32,480 nt of DNA from an uncultured Gluconobacter sp. (GTDB taxonomy: Bacteria > Pseudomonadota > Alphaproteobacteria > Acetobacterales > Acetobacteraceae). The notes under the pieces were generated by a model. The model worked only from the letters and a program-made list of their open reading frames with translations. It was not told the origin of the DNA and did not search any database. The position numbers were made by a program, and so were the translations under genes. Where the stretch lies: NCBI GenBank assembly GCA_937880175.1, contig CALFLO010000018.1:1-32480 (forward strand), in the 5' to 3' direction. Below are positions 24,370-32,209 of the stretch, one piece after another (positions within the stretch are counted from its first letter, which is position 1; every line of letters starts with the position of its first letter).

Positions 24370-25017
24370 GTGCTTGGAAAAACTATTTTGTTTGCTAGCG
24401 TGAAAGGTGGGACGTCCAAATCCACACTTTCTGAATGTATCTCAGTCTGTGCCGCAAGGGATGGAATGAGAGTTTCTGGAATCGACTTCGATCCTCAAGC
24501 TACATTTCGTAACTGGGGAGATGCAAGAGAAGAAACGCAGAAATCTATTCCTTCTCTTACACGTATTCCTGTAAAGTCTTTAACGTTATCAAAATGGAAA
24601 ACTGTTGAAGATTACACAGATGATAATGATTTGGTAGTTATTGATACACCTCCTGCATTAGAAAACGATGCTGATGCTTTTTTGGGTTTGTCACAACTTG
24701 CTGATGTAGTTCTTGTGCCTACTAGTGCTACTCACAATGACATATCTAGTAATACGCCTTACTTACTATCGTTAAAAAAAGCAGGTGTCAGAGCTTTTGT
24801 AGTGTTCTCGCGGGTAAATCGTCAGACTAAAAGTTTTAGAGAAGCCCGACAAAGGGTTGCTAAATACGCCCGAGTTTTGCCAGTTGAGATACCAATTGCT
24901 GAGGATATGCATGTTCACAATCATGGTGGATTGACCTCTGTCGATATTAAAGATGCCAGAGGTTCTAAAGACGTTGAGCTACTTTGGGATTTAATTAAAC
25001 ACGAGATAGAACTATGA
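24370..25017 (+). CDS. parA: ParA-family partition ATPase
   Basis: 215 aa from GTG 24370, with GGGAG nearby. The deviant Walker A KGGTSKST (12-19) carries the signature first lysine of ParA/MinD ATPases. DFDPQA follows at 39-44 and Walker B VVIDTPP near 88-94. It is a short, single-domain ParA (no N-terminal DNA-binding domain), type Ib-like, so autoregulation should depend on its partner. ParA forms ATP-dependent gradients on the nucleoid that move plasmid copies apart. Its stop overlaps the start of the partner gene (ATGA). The gene is clearly more AT-rich than the minus-strand block beside it, suggesting a separately acquired cassette. Confidence 0.92.
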   Translation: MLGKTILFASVKGGTSKSTLSECISVCAARDGMRVSGIDFDPQATFRNWGDAREETQKSIPSLTRIPVKSLTLSKWKTVEDYTDDNDLVVIDTPPALENDADAFLGLSQLADVVLVPTSATHNDISSNTPYLLSLKKAGVRAFVVFSRVNRQTKSFREARQRVAKYARVLPVEIPIAEDMHVHNHGGLTSVDIKDARGSKDVELLWDLIKHEIEL

Positions 25018-25754
25018 CCGTAAAGATTTCAAAATCATTGGCCAAAAAAATTGCTTTACGTGATGAGCCACTAACTCAAGAGCGTGAAATAGAACTTATG
25101 ACTGCGGATGCTAGAAGTTCTGCGCAGAACGAATTAATTGAGATTGATGAAGATTTATTACATACACTTAACGAAGTATTCGGTGACACGGATCTTCTGA
25201 AAGATCAGAAACGTCTTCAGACGATCGTTACCCAACGTAAGATCATTTATCGCAATTTTGTAAGAGCTGGCCACGCCGCGTTGGCAATGGGAAATGCGCT
25301 TCTAGATATTGAAGCTTCTTTAACTATCGGCGAACGAGAAAGACTAAAGCAGAGCGCAGAAAAGATACTGCCATTCGGTGATACTGTAGCTTCGATGTTG
25401 AAAAGTGTTGCTCGTTTTGTAAAAACGGGCAAGGTCCCAGAAAACGATCTCCCGGCAAGCTATTCAGCAGCTTACGTCTTAACAAACATGACAGATCCGG
25501 AACTTGATGCGGCAAAGGAAGAGGGACTTATTCGTCCTGAAGTGGGTCGTAGAAAGCTATTGAATTTTCGGAAAGATTATCGCCAGCGCATAGAAAAAAA
25601 TGGCGAAAAAAAGAATATAATAGACCTAGAAAAACTGGAAAACAAAAGGGATAAAATTTTGAATAGAAGGAAGAAGCTTGCATTGGAATATTTTACATTG
25701 AGCCGTGAATTCCGTGAAATCAATAAAGTCATCAAAGCTATCAAAGGCCGTTAG
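25014..25754 (+). CDS. ParA partner, probable centromere-binding protein
   Basis: 246 aa, overlapping parA by four bases. It has no ParB GHRR motif. It is charged and helical, with a likely coiled coil at the C-terminus (DLEKLENKRDKILNRRKKLALEY) and a basic end. Long helical proteins placed directly after a short ParA often act as the centromere-binding adaptor, but I do not recognise this family. Its likely DNA target is the pair of palindromes upstream of parA. Like parA it is AT-rich. It converges on repA with a 37-bp gap and no clear terminator. Confidence 0.75.
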   Translation: MTVKISKSLAKKIALRDEPLTQEREIELMTADARSSAQNELIEIDEDLLHTLNEVFGDTDLLKDQKRLQTIVTQRKIIYRNFVRAGHAALAMGNALLDIEASLTIGERERLKQSAEKILPFGDTVASMLKSVARFVKTGKVPENDLPASYSAAYVLTNMTDPELDAAKEEGLIRPEVGRRKLLNFRKDYRQRIEKNGEKKNIIDLEKLENKRDKILNRRKKLALEYFTLSREFREINKVIKAIKGR

Positions 25755-25791
25755 GTTGGCAGCGCTTTAAGGGCCATTCATGTCGTTAAAC

Positions 25792-26712
25792 CTATTTCGT
25801 TGTAGGATTGACCAGATGTGTGGCCTTTTGGGGCACTGGAGGTTTGGATGAATGTAAAATCACTCCTATCTCAGTCGTAGTGACTTTTGCATCGGGATAA
25901 ACAGCCAGTGCTATTTTCAAACTTTCCAGAAAGTTTTCTCTGAATTTTCTCAGGCGCGCGTAACTCCGCCCAAATTGAGCATACAGTGCTTTCCATGTAA
26001 TTTGGCAATCAGCTGGAAGAACGTGTAATCGATAAGCGAGCCAGCAGTATATATCTAATGCTTGACTATTATTTGCTATCGCACGGATTGCGGCTTCTTG
26101 TAATGGGACTGGGTGTTTTTTTAATTGTTCAAAAAAACCTTCAGATAATTTAACTGTCTCTAATAATCCACCATTTACATGGTGAGTAAAGAGAGCTGTA
26201 TCCAAGATATTTTGATTAACAAAGCCAATTTGGTTACCTTTAGTAATTTGGAAAGTCATCCGACAGCGTGAGAGCCTTAATGCCTGCTCACGAACATCTT
26301 TCATACTTTTTCCACCAATCGATACGCCTAATTTTTGTAGCCACTCACGTAGACTACGCCCAAGCTCAATTTCTCGACTATTTGTTTTAATAGCTTCTGT
26401 CTGGAGATAAAGTAGTATCAGGCGCGCCCTCGACCCGTAGGGTACGCCAATTCTAATTACACCATCTTCTGTGGCAACTGACCCAGGCTCTACCATTAAC
26501 TTTAAATGTTCAGTTTCTATAAGCCATATCTGATCATCTGGCTGCCTCCTGTGAGGTAATGCTGCCTGACACCAACCACTGAAGAGAAAGCCTACACCTG
26601 TCTGTTCGTCAGACATGAAGTCAAAAGCAACTTCCAGCTCTTTCCTATCATCTGTGAAAGCCAATGCACCTTGGCGGCCGTGTTCTTCAAGAAGGCGGTG
26701 AATTCTTGCCAT
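25792..26712 (-). CDS. repA: Plasmid replication initiator RepA
   Basis: 306 aa resembling RepA_C-type initiators of Acetobacteraceae plasmids: GVPYGSRARLILLYLQTEA with SREIELGRSLREWLQKLG, then SMKDVREQALRLSRCRMTF, and a second winged-helix-like part with LPADCQITWKALYAQFG and RKFRENFLESLKIAL. RepA binds the iterons and opens the origin for host DnaA/DnaB. The start at 26712 has only a weak ribosome site. A perfect inverted repeat with iteron-like halves spans the promoter region, and iterons lie just beyond, so replication starts next to the gene and copy number is likely controlled by RepA itself. Confidence 0.9.
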   Translation of the reverse strand: MARIHRLLEEHGRQGALAFTDDRKELEVAFDFMSDEQTGVGFLFSGWCQAALPHRRQPDDQIWLIETEHLKLMVEPGSVATEDGVIRIGVPYGSRARLILLYLQTEAIKTNSREIELGRSLREWLQKLGVSIGGKSMKDVREQALRLSRCRMTFQITKGNQIGFVNQNILDTALFTHHVNGGLLETVKLSEGFFEQLKKHPVPLQEAAIRAIANNSQALDIYCWLAYRLHVLPADCQITWKALYAQFGRSYARLRKFRENFLESLKIALAVYPDAKVTTTEIGVILHSSKPPVPQKATHLVNPTTK

Positions 26713-26750
26713 GTGTCTTAGATACGTACTTCTTGCTTCAAAGTCTTCGA

Positions 26751-26820
26751 GGACTTTTGGGGCGCAAAACTATTCGCAAAGATATTTGTATATTTATATT
26801 AGTTTGCGCCCCAAAAGTCC
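26751..26820 (-). promoter_or_regulatory. repA operator/promoter: 18-bp inverted repeat with iteron-like arms
   Basis: The 18-base arms at 26751-26768 and 26803-26820 are perfect inverted copies around a 34-bp AT-rich spacer that must hold the repA promoter. Each arm contains GGACTTTTGGGGC, close to the iteron core GAACTTTTAGGGC. In plasmids such as pPS10 and pSC101, Rep dimers repress by binding an inverted repeat related to the iterons, so the same is expected here. Confidence 0.75.
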
Positions 26821-26874
26821 CTAGGATGAAATCTGTATGTCATTGAAAAGAAAGGGGTTCGATAATCTTAAGGT

Positions 26875-27038
26875 GCCCTAAAAGTTCATACTTCGGCCCT
26901 AAAAGTTCACATTTAACCTATGTAAAATAGCTACGGACAACGCCCTAAAAGTTCACATACGTCGAGTCTTAACAAGCAAGACGATTCAGCTTTCTATGAT
27001 GACTTAGGAAAAAGTAAGTGGGTGTGAACTTTTAGGGC
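26875..27038. repeat. Replication origin iterons
   Basis: Three direct copies of GCCCTAAAAGTTCA+(C/T)A (26875, 26896 and 26942) and one inverted copy (27023-27038) lie between repA and the integrase. Copies 1 and 2 are 21 bp apart (two helical turns) and copies 2 and 3 are 46 bp apart. A moderately AT-rich stretch lies between copies 2 and 3. I see no convincing DnaA box. The last iteron is only about 18 bp from the integrase stop. Confidence 0.85.
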
Positions 27039-27055
27039 GGTAATGAAGTTTCTCT

Positions 27056-28564
27056 TCAAAACCGACTTTTACCAGGATGTCGTTTAAAAGCCTGATCCTC
27101 TTCAACATATGCTTCCAGAACTCGGTAATCGCGATGACGGGAAAATCGTTTGAGCGACATCAGGTCAATGCCATCCTGAGCGCCTGTCGTGATGGCACCC
27201 CGACGTAGACTGTGCCCGCTAAAATCGCCCTCAATCCCCGCAGCCTGACAGCGGCGTTTGATGATTGTGGCTATCGAAAAGTCCGAAAGACTTTGCGTGC
27301 CGATTTTAGGATCAGGAGCAGTCCCATTTTTTTTCGCTGTTGCAGGCAGCCAAATTCTTGGGAAGGCAGCAGTCGTCTCGTTTGTGCTCTCTGTCTTTGA
27401 ATCGTTTGACTTGTTTTTTCGTGGTGTCAGTTTTGACTCCCGTAGCCACGTCTCCCACGCACGAACAGGACAATGTCTGGTTATCCCACGGGGAATAACG
27501 ATTGTGGTGCCCTGATGCTTCTTATCCCCCTTAGAGTAGGGTAGGGTGATCCGCATGCAGTCTTCATCAAGCATGACGTGTTCGAGCTGGATCCCTGCCA
27601 GTTCAGAGCGACGAAGCGCTCCACCATAGCCAACCAGCAAAATGGCGCGGTCACGTGTATCCACCAGCGATGTCATAGGGATCTTATCAACGACCTCGCA
27701 GAGCATTTCCCAAGTCAAACCTTTTACCCGGCGTTGTGGCGTCTTGCTTGGTGAGCGATGAATTCCGGCCAGCATCTCAGAGACGAGAGCATGTGTCGTA
27801 GGTATGGGTAGATGTGCCACATGATGAAGATAGCGCAACGCAGCCCTATAGAGTTCAATAGTTGCTGGCTTGCGTCCGCGCAAAGCCAGATCAGCTAGAT
27901 AGGTTGCAACATCTTCGCTTCGCGCAGGCAGGGCAGGGAGGTCATGACGTTCAGCAAATGCACACCAGCCACGGATGGCCGAGCGGTAGGCTCGGCGGGT
28001 GTTAGCGGCCTTACCGATCTGAACGAATGTGCCTACGGCTGCCTGTGATGTCTCCAGTTGGCCGTCATGTTTGGGAACCTCAGCTTCAGCCAAAGCCGAG
28101 AACCAGCGGACAACATTGGCAGGAGCTTGTCCGATAGGTGCAGGTGTCGGGATAGAATTGACCTTGTCCTTGCTCGGAAGGAAAGATGGTCTTTCGTTCT
28201 GGTCCGACGAAACAAGCGACGCGACAAACGCTAAGCGTTGTCGATCGATCTCAAGAGCTACTTCGAGATGGTAGCCGCTGGGGAGAGAGGAAAGGGCGCC
28301 CTCAAGAAGTTTACGCGCACTGGCTGTGTGTTCGGCGCCGTCGGGCAATTCAGTGTCGGAGAGAGCAGAGCCATCCGGAAGAATGCTGCCGGCGATAAAG
28401 ACAGGAAGGGGCGGGGAGAAGCGTGCTGTCGAGAGAATGGGACGCAGGACGTCGATCGTAATGTCGGATTGAGCCAAACGCTGCCTGGTGAGGCGGTCTA
28501 CCTGTTCTAGAACACGCGAGCGTAGAACAGGCCATGATCCGGTCAGGTGTAGAGCATCAAGCAT
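27056..28564 (-). CDS. Tyrosine recombinase/integrase
   Basis: 502 aa. The catalytic residues are all present: Arg318 in GALRRSEL, His451 and Arg454 in GHSLRRG, His477 in SRHRDY, and the nucleophile Tyr486 in VLEAYVEED. A SAM-like core-binding domain (about 165-265, with TRRAYRSAIRGWCAFA) precedes the catalytic part. The first 150 residues are an additional N-terminal region I do not recognise. The enzyme cuts and joins DNA at short inverted sites, for integration or for resolving plasmid multimers. It ends beside the origin iterons, so multimer resolution is a reasonable reading. No crossover site is evident. Confidence 0.93.
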   Translation of the reverse strand: MLDALHLTGSWPVLRSRVLEQVDRLTRQRLAQSDITIDVLRPILSTARFSPPLPVFIAGSILPDGSALSDTELPDGAEHTASARKLLEGALSSLPSGYHLEVALEIDRQRLAFVASLVSSDQNERPSFLPSKDKVNSIPTPAPIGQAPANVVRWFSALAEAEVPKHDGQLETSQAAVGTFVQIGKAANTRRAYRSAIRGWCAFAERHDLPALPARSEDVATYLADLALRGRKPATIELYRAALRYLHHVAHLPIPTTHALVSEMLAGIHRSPSKTPQRRVKGLTWEMLCEVVDKIPMTSLVDTRDRAILLVGYGGALRRSELAGIQLEHVMLDEDCMRITLPYSKGDKKHQGTTIVIPRGITRHCPVRAWETWLRESKLTPRKNKSNDSKTESTNETTAAFPRIWLPATAKKNGTAPDPKIGTQSLSDFSIATIIKRRCQAAGIEGDFSGHSLRRGAITTGAQDGIDLMSLKRFSRHRDYRVLEAYVEEDQAFKRHPGKSRF

Positions 28565-28849
28565 TGCTCGTTATCCTTTTCCCGAAAAACCAGCATAGTA
28601 AGCCCCCTCAGCAATATCCTGACGCAGTCGCTGCACCGCGACGAGCGCGTCTGCCGCATCACGAGGTCCATCGTATGCCTGAGCCTATAAGACCACGGTG
28701 CCCTAAGATAATAGCAACCTCAACTGAACGGTAACAATGGGGGGCAAGTGGACGGTCCGGTCATCGGCGATGAAGAGAGAAAGCCGTCAGACTGACGCCT
28801 AACTGATCTCCAGCAAGTTTTCATCTCTACACACGGCTAAACAGCGATA
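28565..28849. other. Intergenic stretch with a possible gene 3' remnant
   Basis: No complete gene. On the minus strand a frame ending at TAA 28571 reads AYDGPRDAADALVAVQRL and then RQDIAEGAYYAGFSGKG. This looks like the natural C-terminus of a protein, but an in-frame stop precedes it about 36 codons upstream and no start is seen. It may be the tail of a small gene once upstream of the integrase. The rest (28690-28849) shows nothing I can name. Confidence 0.35.
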
Positions 28850-29443
28850 CTATTCGAGGATTAGTTGGAGTGGGGGTTGCGCTCGAATACGTTCTAACAG
28901 GCGCTCTTTTAACCGTGGATCAGAGCGGGCGGCCTCTATGAGGTTGTTAAGTGCCGTCCGCACGTCATTCCGCACGTCATTAATAAAGGGAATAAAATTC
29001 AGGATTACAGTATCATCACGAGGCGGTGCCTTTTGAGCGGGGATTAGATTACCCTCCCCATGCCCAATCATAATTGATCCAGTCCGACCGTGCCCACCGG
29101 GTTCGCCATACAAGCTGAAGGCATGTGCCAAACCACATCTGAGAGTGCGATACATCTGCTCTGGCAAGTCATTGGAGCCATTTCTATAGGTGAACTGGGA
29201 ATATGCTTCTGGGAAAAATTTATTAATGAAAATCGTGAAATATTCACGGCCTGATTGCCATTTTAATTCTTCTTTTCTTTTGACTTTGACTTTAATCTTG
29301 GTAAGGGAAGCAAGATAATCCAAGGATACCGACAGCCCTACAAAATCCCATGCAGTGCCGCGACTGTCTCGTTCAAGTTCATTAAATCGCTCGTGCATAT
29401 AACTTTTAAATTTTTCGAGTTCATCATTGTTTTCTAAATTCAT
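28850..29443 (-). CDS. Hypothetical protein with HEPN-like motif (197 aa)
   Basis: No named family is recognised. It is a charged, mostly helical protein starting MNLENNDELEKFKSYMHERF, and at residues 102-107 it carries RCGLAH, fitting the R-x4-6-H signature of HEPN-fold ribonucleases and toxins; the surrounding YRTLRCGLAHAFSLYG is like the active-site helix of several abortive-infection proteins. The C-terminal helices (NDVRTALNNLIEAARSDPRLKERLLERI) could form a dimer surface. Start at ATG 29443 has only a weak ribosome site. It lies downstream of the phosphotransferase pseudogene in a region of accessory genes. A defence or toxin role is inferred from the motif alone. Confidence 0.65.
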   Translation of the reverse strand: MNLENNDELEKFKSYMHERFNELERDSRGTAWDFVGLSVSLDYLASLTKIKVKVKRKEELKWQSGREYFTIFINKFFPEAYSQFTYRNGSNDLPEQMYRTLRCGLAHAFSLYGEPGGHGRTGSIMIGHGEGNLIPAQKAPPRDDTVILNFIPFINDVRNDVRTALNNLIEAARSDPRLKERLLERIRAQPPLQLILE

Positions 29444-29586
29444 AATTCCAAGCTTACTATTTTGGTTTTAGAGTAGATAAAATTTCGTGTTTCAGTGGCC
29501 AGTGAGGCCGAGTCTGTTTCGGAAACGTCAGTGTAACAGGTTTACGGCCGATATGAGAGTCGAAAGCGGCAGCTTCTGCTGCCTTC

Positions 29587-30429
29587 TTAACCGAGCGCCT
29601 CAGACGCCAGATGCGCAACTGCCCGCTGAGTTTCCGGAGCAATCCCATCTTCGATAAACCAGACTGCGGACAGGCCGCTCCAGGCATGGATCCATCGCAG
29701 CAGTCGGACAGGCTCAACACCCGTATGTGAGCTGACAAGCCTGATCCTTTGCTCGAACCTTTGTGGAGAAATAGCGTAGGGGCGCTGTGAATCCGCAAGA
29801 TCGGGATTCAGAAATAGAGCCGCAAAATCAGCGGCCCTTTCCCCATAAAGGCCCTTCGGGTCGATCGCGCGCCAACCTCGCGCCCCAAAATCCAGAACGT
29901 TGCCGTGATGGAGGTCTCCGTGCAAGACGAGTTGCTCCTGTGGATCACTTAATAGCGTGTGGGCCTGACGGTCGCAGTCTTTCAACCATTCTGCGTTGTT
30001 CGAGGAGAAACCGAGCAAGTCAGCGAACCAGCTTTTCAAAGACCGCATTTCTTCATGCTGTAATCGTGAAGATGAGTGCAGAAGTTCCGCTGTCTCACAA
30101 AGATTTCGCGTTGCTTCATTGTCTAAGCCTGCGTAAACGAGGTCGGCGAAAGTGCGACCGCTAATTGCTCTTTCCAGAAGAAGAGCGCCTCAATCATGTT
30201 CCATAACTGCGGCAACACCCTGCCCATTCCACAGTGTCATGAGATGATTGCCGCGAAGTTCATCGGGGTCAGAAGTTACTTTCAACATAGCCGGGGAGCC
30301 ATCGCGGGTGACCGGCACCAAGTAGGAACTTGCTGTCCGAACAGGCGCGCCATCGGCAACTAGATGCCAGCGTGACATATAAACGGTAGCCGCCGAAGCA
30401 AGGGCAGTATGGTGCTTGGTACCGGGCAT
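29587..30429 (-). pseudogene. Aminoglycoside (APH(6)/hydroxyurea type) phosphotransferase with one premature stop
   Basis: The frame from ATG 30429 gives SRWHLVADG, SYLVPVTRDGSPAMLKV and NGQGVAAVMEHD, then a TGA at 30190-30192. The same frame continues without a break: GALLLERAISGRTFADLVYAG, then LVLHGDLHHGNVLDFG with the catalytic HGDLHHGN and AIDPKGLYGE, to the stop at 29587. Total length (281 codons) equals that of StrB-like kinases, which inactivate streptomycin by phosphorylating its 6-hydroxyl. A single base change in the codon before GALLLE explains the break. The product should be truncated before the catalytic loop and therefore inactive, unless the stop is suppressed or is a sequencing error. 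Confidence 0.88.
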
Positions 30430-30736
30430 GCTAGGAGCATATAACTCTCATTCGGTGTCCGCTATTGGGAAACGCTTGAACCACGCGCTACGACTGGCAT
30501 GCGGGCGGAAGGAGCCATCCCCCAACGATCTGGGTAGTCTGTTACGATTTAATTGCTTTTTAGCCTGCGAGGACGGAATTTTTTGCCTTGCGTTCGGCAA
30601 GGGATTCCGAGGGGCTGGAAAGCCCGGTGTCCGGCGAGTTATCCGCATATTCCGGAATTTTCCTATTGGCTTTCGGGTCGTATTTCTTACCTCCCACAAA
30701 GAGATTTAGTTTGTCGGTGCTAGATGGAGGATGTAA
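30430..30736. other. Intergenic region between phosphotransferase remnant and 192-aa gene
   Basis: Divergent promoters would be expected here. Open frames exist on both strands, but none has a convincing start or a recognisable product. A minus-strand frame reads KKYDPKANRKIPEYADNSPD, which is protein-like but cannot be supported further. Confidence 0.4.
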
Positions 30737-31315
30737 TTGGAAAAAAACATAAAAGATGGTGACGCAGAACAACTACTGCCGCGGCAGATCAGGTTGGTTC
30801 AGTCCCTCGCTGATTTCCAGATGGCATGCAGTGCCATGGAATTTATATGTGAACTTGACGAAGATCGCCTCGTTACTCGCGTCGAGCGACGGCGCTATCG
30901 ATGTTTTGAAGACACCGCTGTAATTGCCTATGGGCGCGCCTTCACAAATGCTAATAATTTGCCTTTGCTTAGTTTTAAACAGATCAAGATTAGCCCCAGC
31001 TCTGACGAACGTGCTCTGCATGAGCGACTGTTAGAGCGGCGCAACAAGGTCATAGCTCACTCCGATGCTGATCGGCAGCGCATTAGCTTCACAACCGAAT
31101 GCTTCAGTTTGGAAAACAAGCTGGTAATGATGCCACGTTGGGACTTCGACGATGCGCTGGAATTTTTTGCTGAGCGGGAGGCGTTGGTTGCGTGGTTTGG
31201 CACCCTTATGTCGGCGACTAGCAAACGTCTATTTGAACAAGTGCAAAGCATGTCGGAGATACGCTTCGTTCGTGATCATACTTTGATTGTAAGTTCCGGC
31301 GCAGAAGAGGGCTAG
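30737..31315 (+). CDS. Hypothetical HEPN-like protein (192 aa)
   Basis: Starts at TTG 30737, decided by GGAGG six bases upstream. It is an all-helical protein with ERRNKVIAHSDAD at residues 100-112. The RNKxxAHxD form (Arg102, His108) is the R-x4-6-H motif of HEPN proteins and is also seen in AbiU2-like abortive-infection proteins. No nucleotidyltransferase partner (the usual antitoxin of HEPN toxins) is next to it. The product has no membrane segment. A role in defence or growth arrest is an inference from one motif; it could equally be a structural HEPN-like protein of unknown job. Confidence 0.7.
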   Translation: MEKNIKDGDAEQLLPRQIRLVQSLADFQMACSAMEFICELDEDRLVTRVERRRYRCFEDTAVIAYGRAFTNANNLPLLSFKQIKISPSSDERALHERLLERRNKVIAHSDADRQRISFTTECFSLENKLVMMPRWDFDDALEFFAEREALVAWFGTLMSATSKRLFEQVQSMSEIRFVRDHTLIVSSGAEEG

Positions 31316-32113
31316 GAGTCAAAGGTACTATGTATTCGCCTACGGACTAAGATCACTAATTAATCGGGCACAAGGCCAATACGTTACCAAAATCCTAAGC
31401 CTAGCGTGAGGAAATGTAATAGATCACAGCGGGGTGTGAGCCACCTCTCGGCAGGAAGAAGTAATGCGGGTGTTGCTCGCCAATATCCCCAGCTACTTTA
31501 TGATGGTCGTAACGGGGCTGCGTGGCCGGTCGTAAACGAAAGTCCACTTTTGAGACGGGCTCCAAAGAGCTTGAGCGTCCGGCATGAGGCGTAAGCGGAA
31601 GTTCTGGGTCTGTTTGCATGGTTTCCGGCGTGTCTGCACGGGCCGGCAACTCTATCATTAATTTCTGCATTTTTATCGCGATTAAGTGGTTTTTGCGTCG
31701 ACAAAAAAGGCAGTCAGCTGCGGATTATCATTATCTTCTGGTTTTCGACAAATGTCGAAATACCTTAATTATGTTAGTCAATATTCTTATATTTCAGCAT
31801 GTTAGTGATACCCTTAATTATGGGAAGGTCCCTTATTGATGCGAAAAAAGCCCATAATTAGGAGACAAAACGCGACCGCATGTTTATCAACGCACGGGTC
31901 TGCTTTCGCCTTCATCTCGGTCGTTTGGACCACAAGATTATTTGTCAAATAGCGGACATCAGCGCTTCAAAGCCTCGTTGTAGAGCTTGTCTGGATTTCA
32001 CTGATTACACCTATTGAATGATTCCAAGACACAGGCAGTCCCCCAATGGACGTTACGGTGAAAATTTCAGCGATACGGACTTTTGATCGGATCATATGAC
32101 AAGCACATCCTTA
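31316..32113. other. Gene-poor region of probable mobile-element debris
   Basis: About 800 bp without a supported gene. Short minus-strand frames (31401-31670, 31498-31704) look partly protein-like but lack start signals and recognisable domains, and seem to be fragments. Repeats at 31743-31860 are listed separately. From 31870 to 32113 nothing could be named. Confidence 0.5.
31743..31860. repeat. Palindrome plus TTAATTATG repeats, res-like site
   Basis: TTTCGACA-aa-TGTCGAAA (31743-31760) is a near-perfect palindrome. The motif CCTTAATTATG occurs twice in direct orientation (31763 and 31812), and TAATTATGGG (31815-31824) is inverted as CCCATAATTA (31851-31860). The stretch TGTCGAAATAC...TTAGTCA (31753-31780) is similar in layout to Tn3-type resolvase site I. 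No resolvase gene lies next to it. Confidence 0.4.
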
Positions 32114-32191
32114 TATCCTTGTCATACTGCCCCATAGTATGTATCCTTGTCATACTGCCCCATAGTATGAAAGGATACTCAAGGGCAGTAT
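32114..32191 (+). promoter_or_regulatory. Three FrmR/RcnR-type operators, two in a perfect 28-bp tandem repeat
   Basis: A 28-bp unit is repeated exactly (32114-32141 and 32142-32169); each carries CATACTGCCCCATAGTATG, that is TACT-GCCCCAT-AGTA. A third site TACT-CAAGGGC-AGTA (32176-32190) ends about 20 bp before the regulator start. RcnR-family repressors bind TACT, a G/C tract and AGTA with the same seven-base spacing, so autoregulation is very likely. Confidence 0.8.
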
Positions 32192-32209
32192 ATTCGGAGT
32201 AAACGTTTC

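Noticed and set aside
30190..30192. Selenocysteine codon in the phosphotransferase
   Set aside because: No reason for selenocysteine in this family and no SECIS-like structure noticed; a nonsense mutation is simpler.
31401..31704. Minus-strand genes of 89 and 68 aa
   Set aside because: They overlap in different frames, lack ribosome sites and show no recognisable domain; treated as debris.
32114..32169. Iterons or CRISPR-like tandem repeat
   Set aside because: Only two units, and each contains the operator pattern TACT-N7-AGTA directly before an FrmR/RcnR-family gene.
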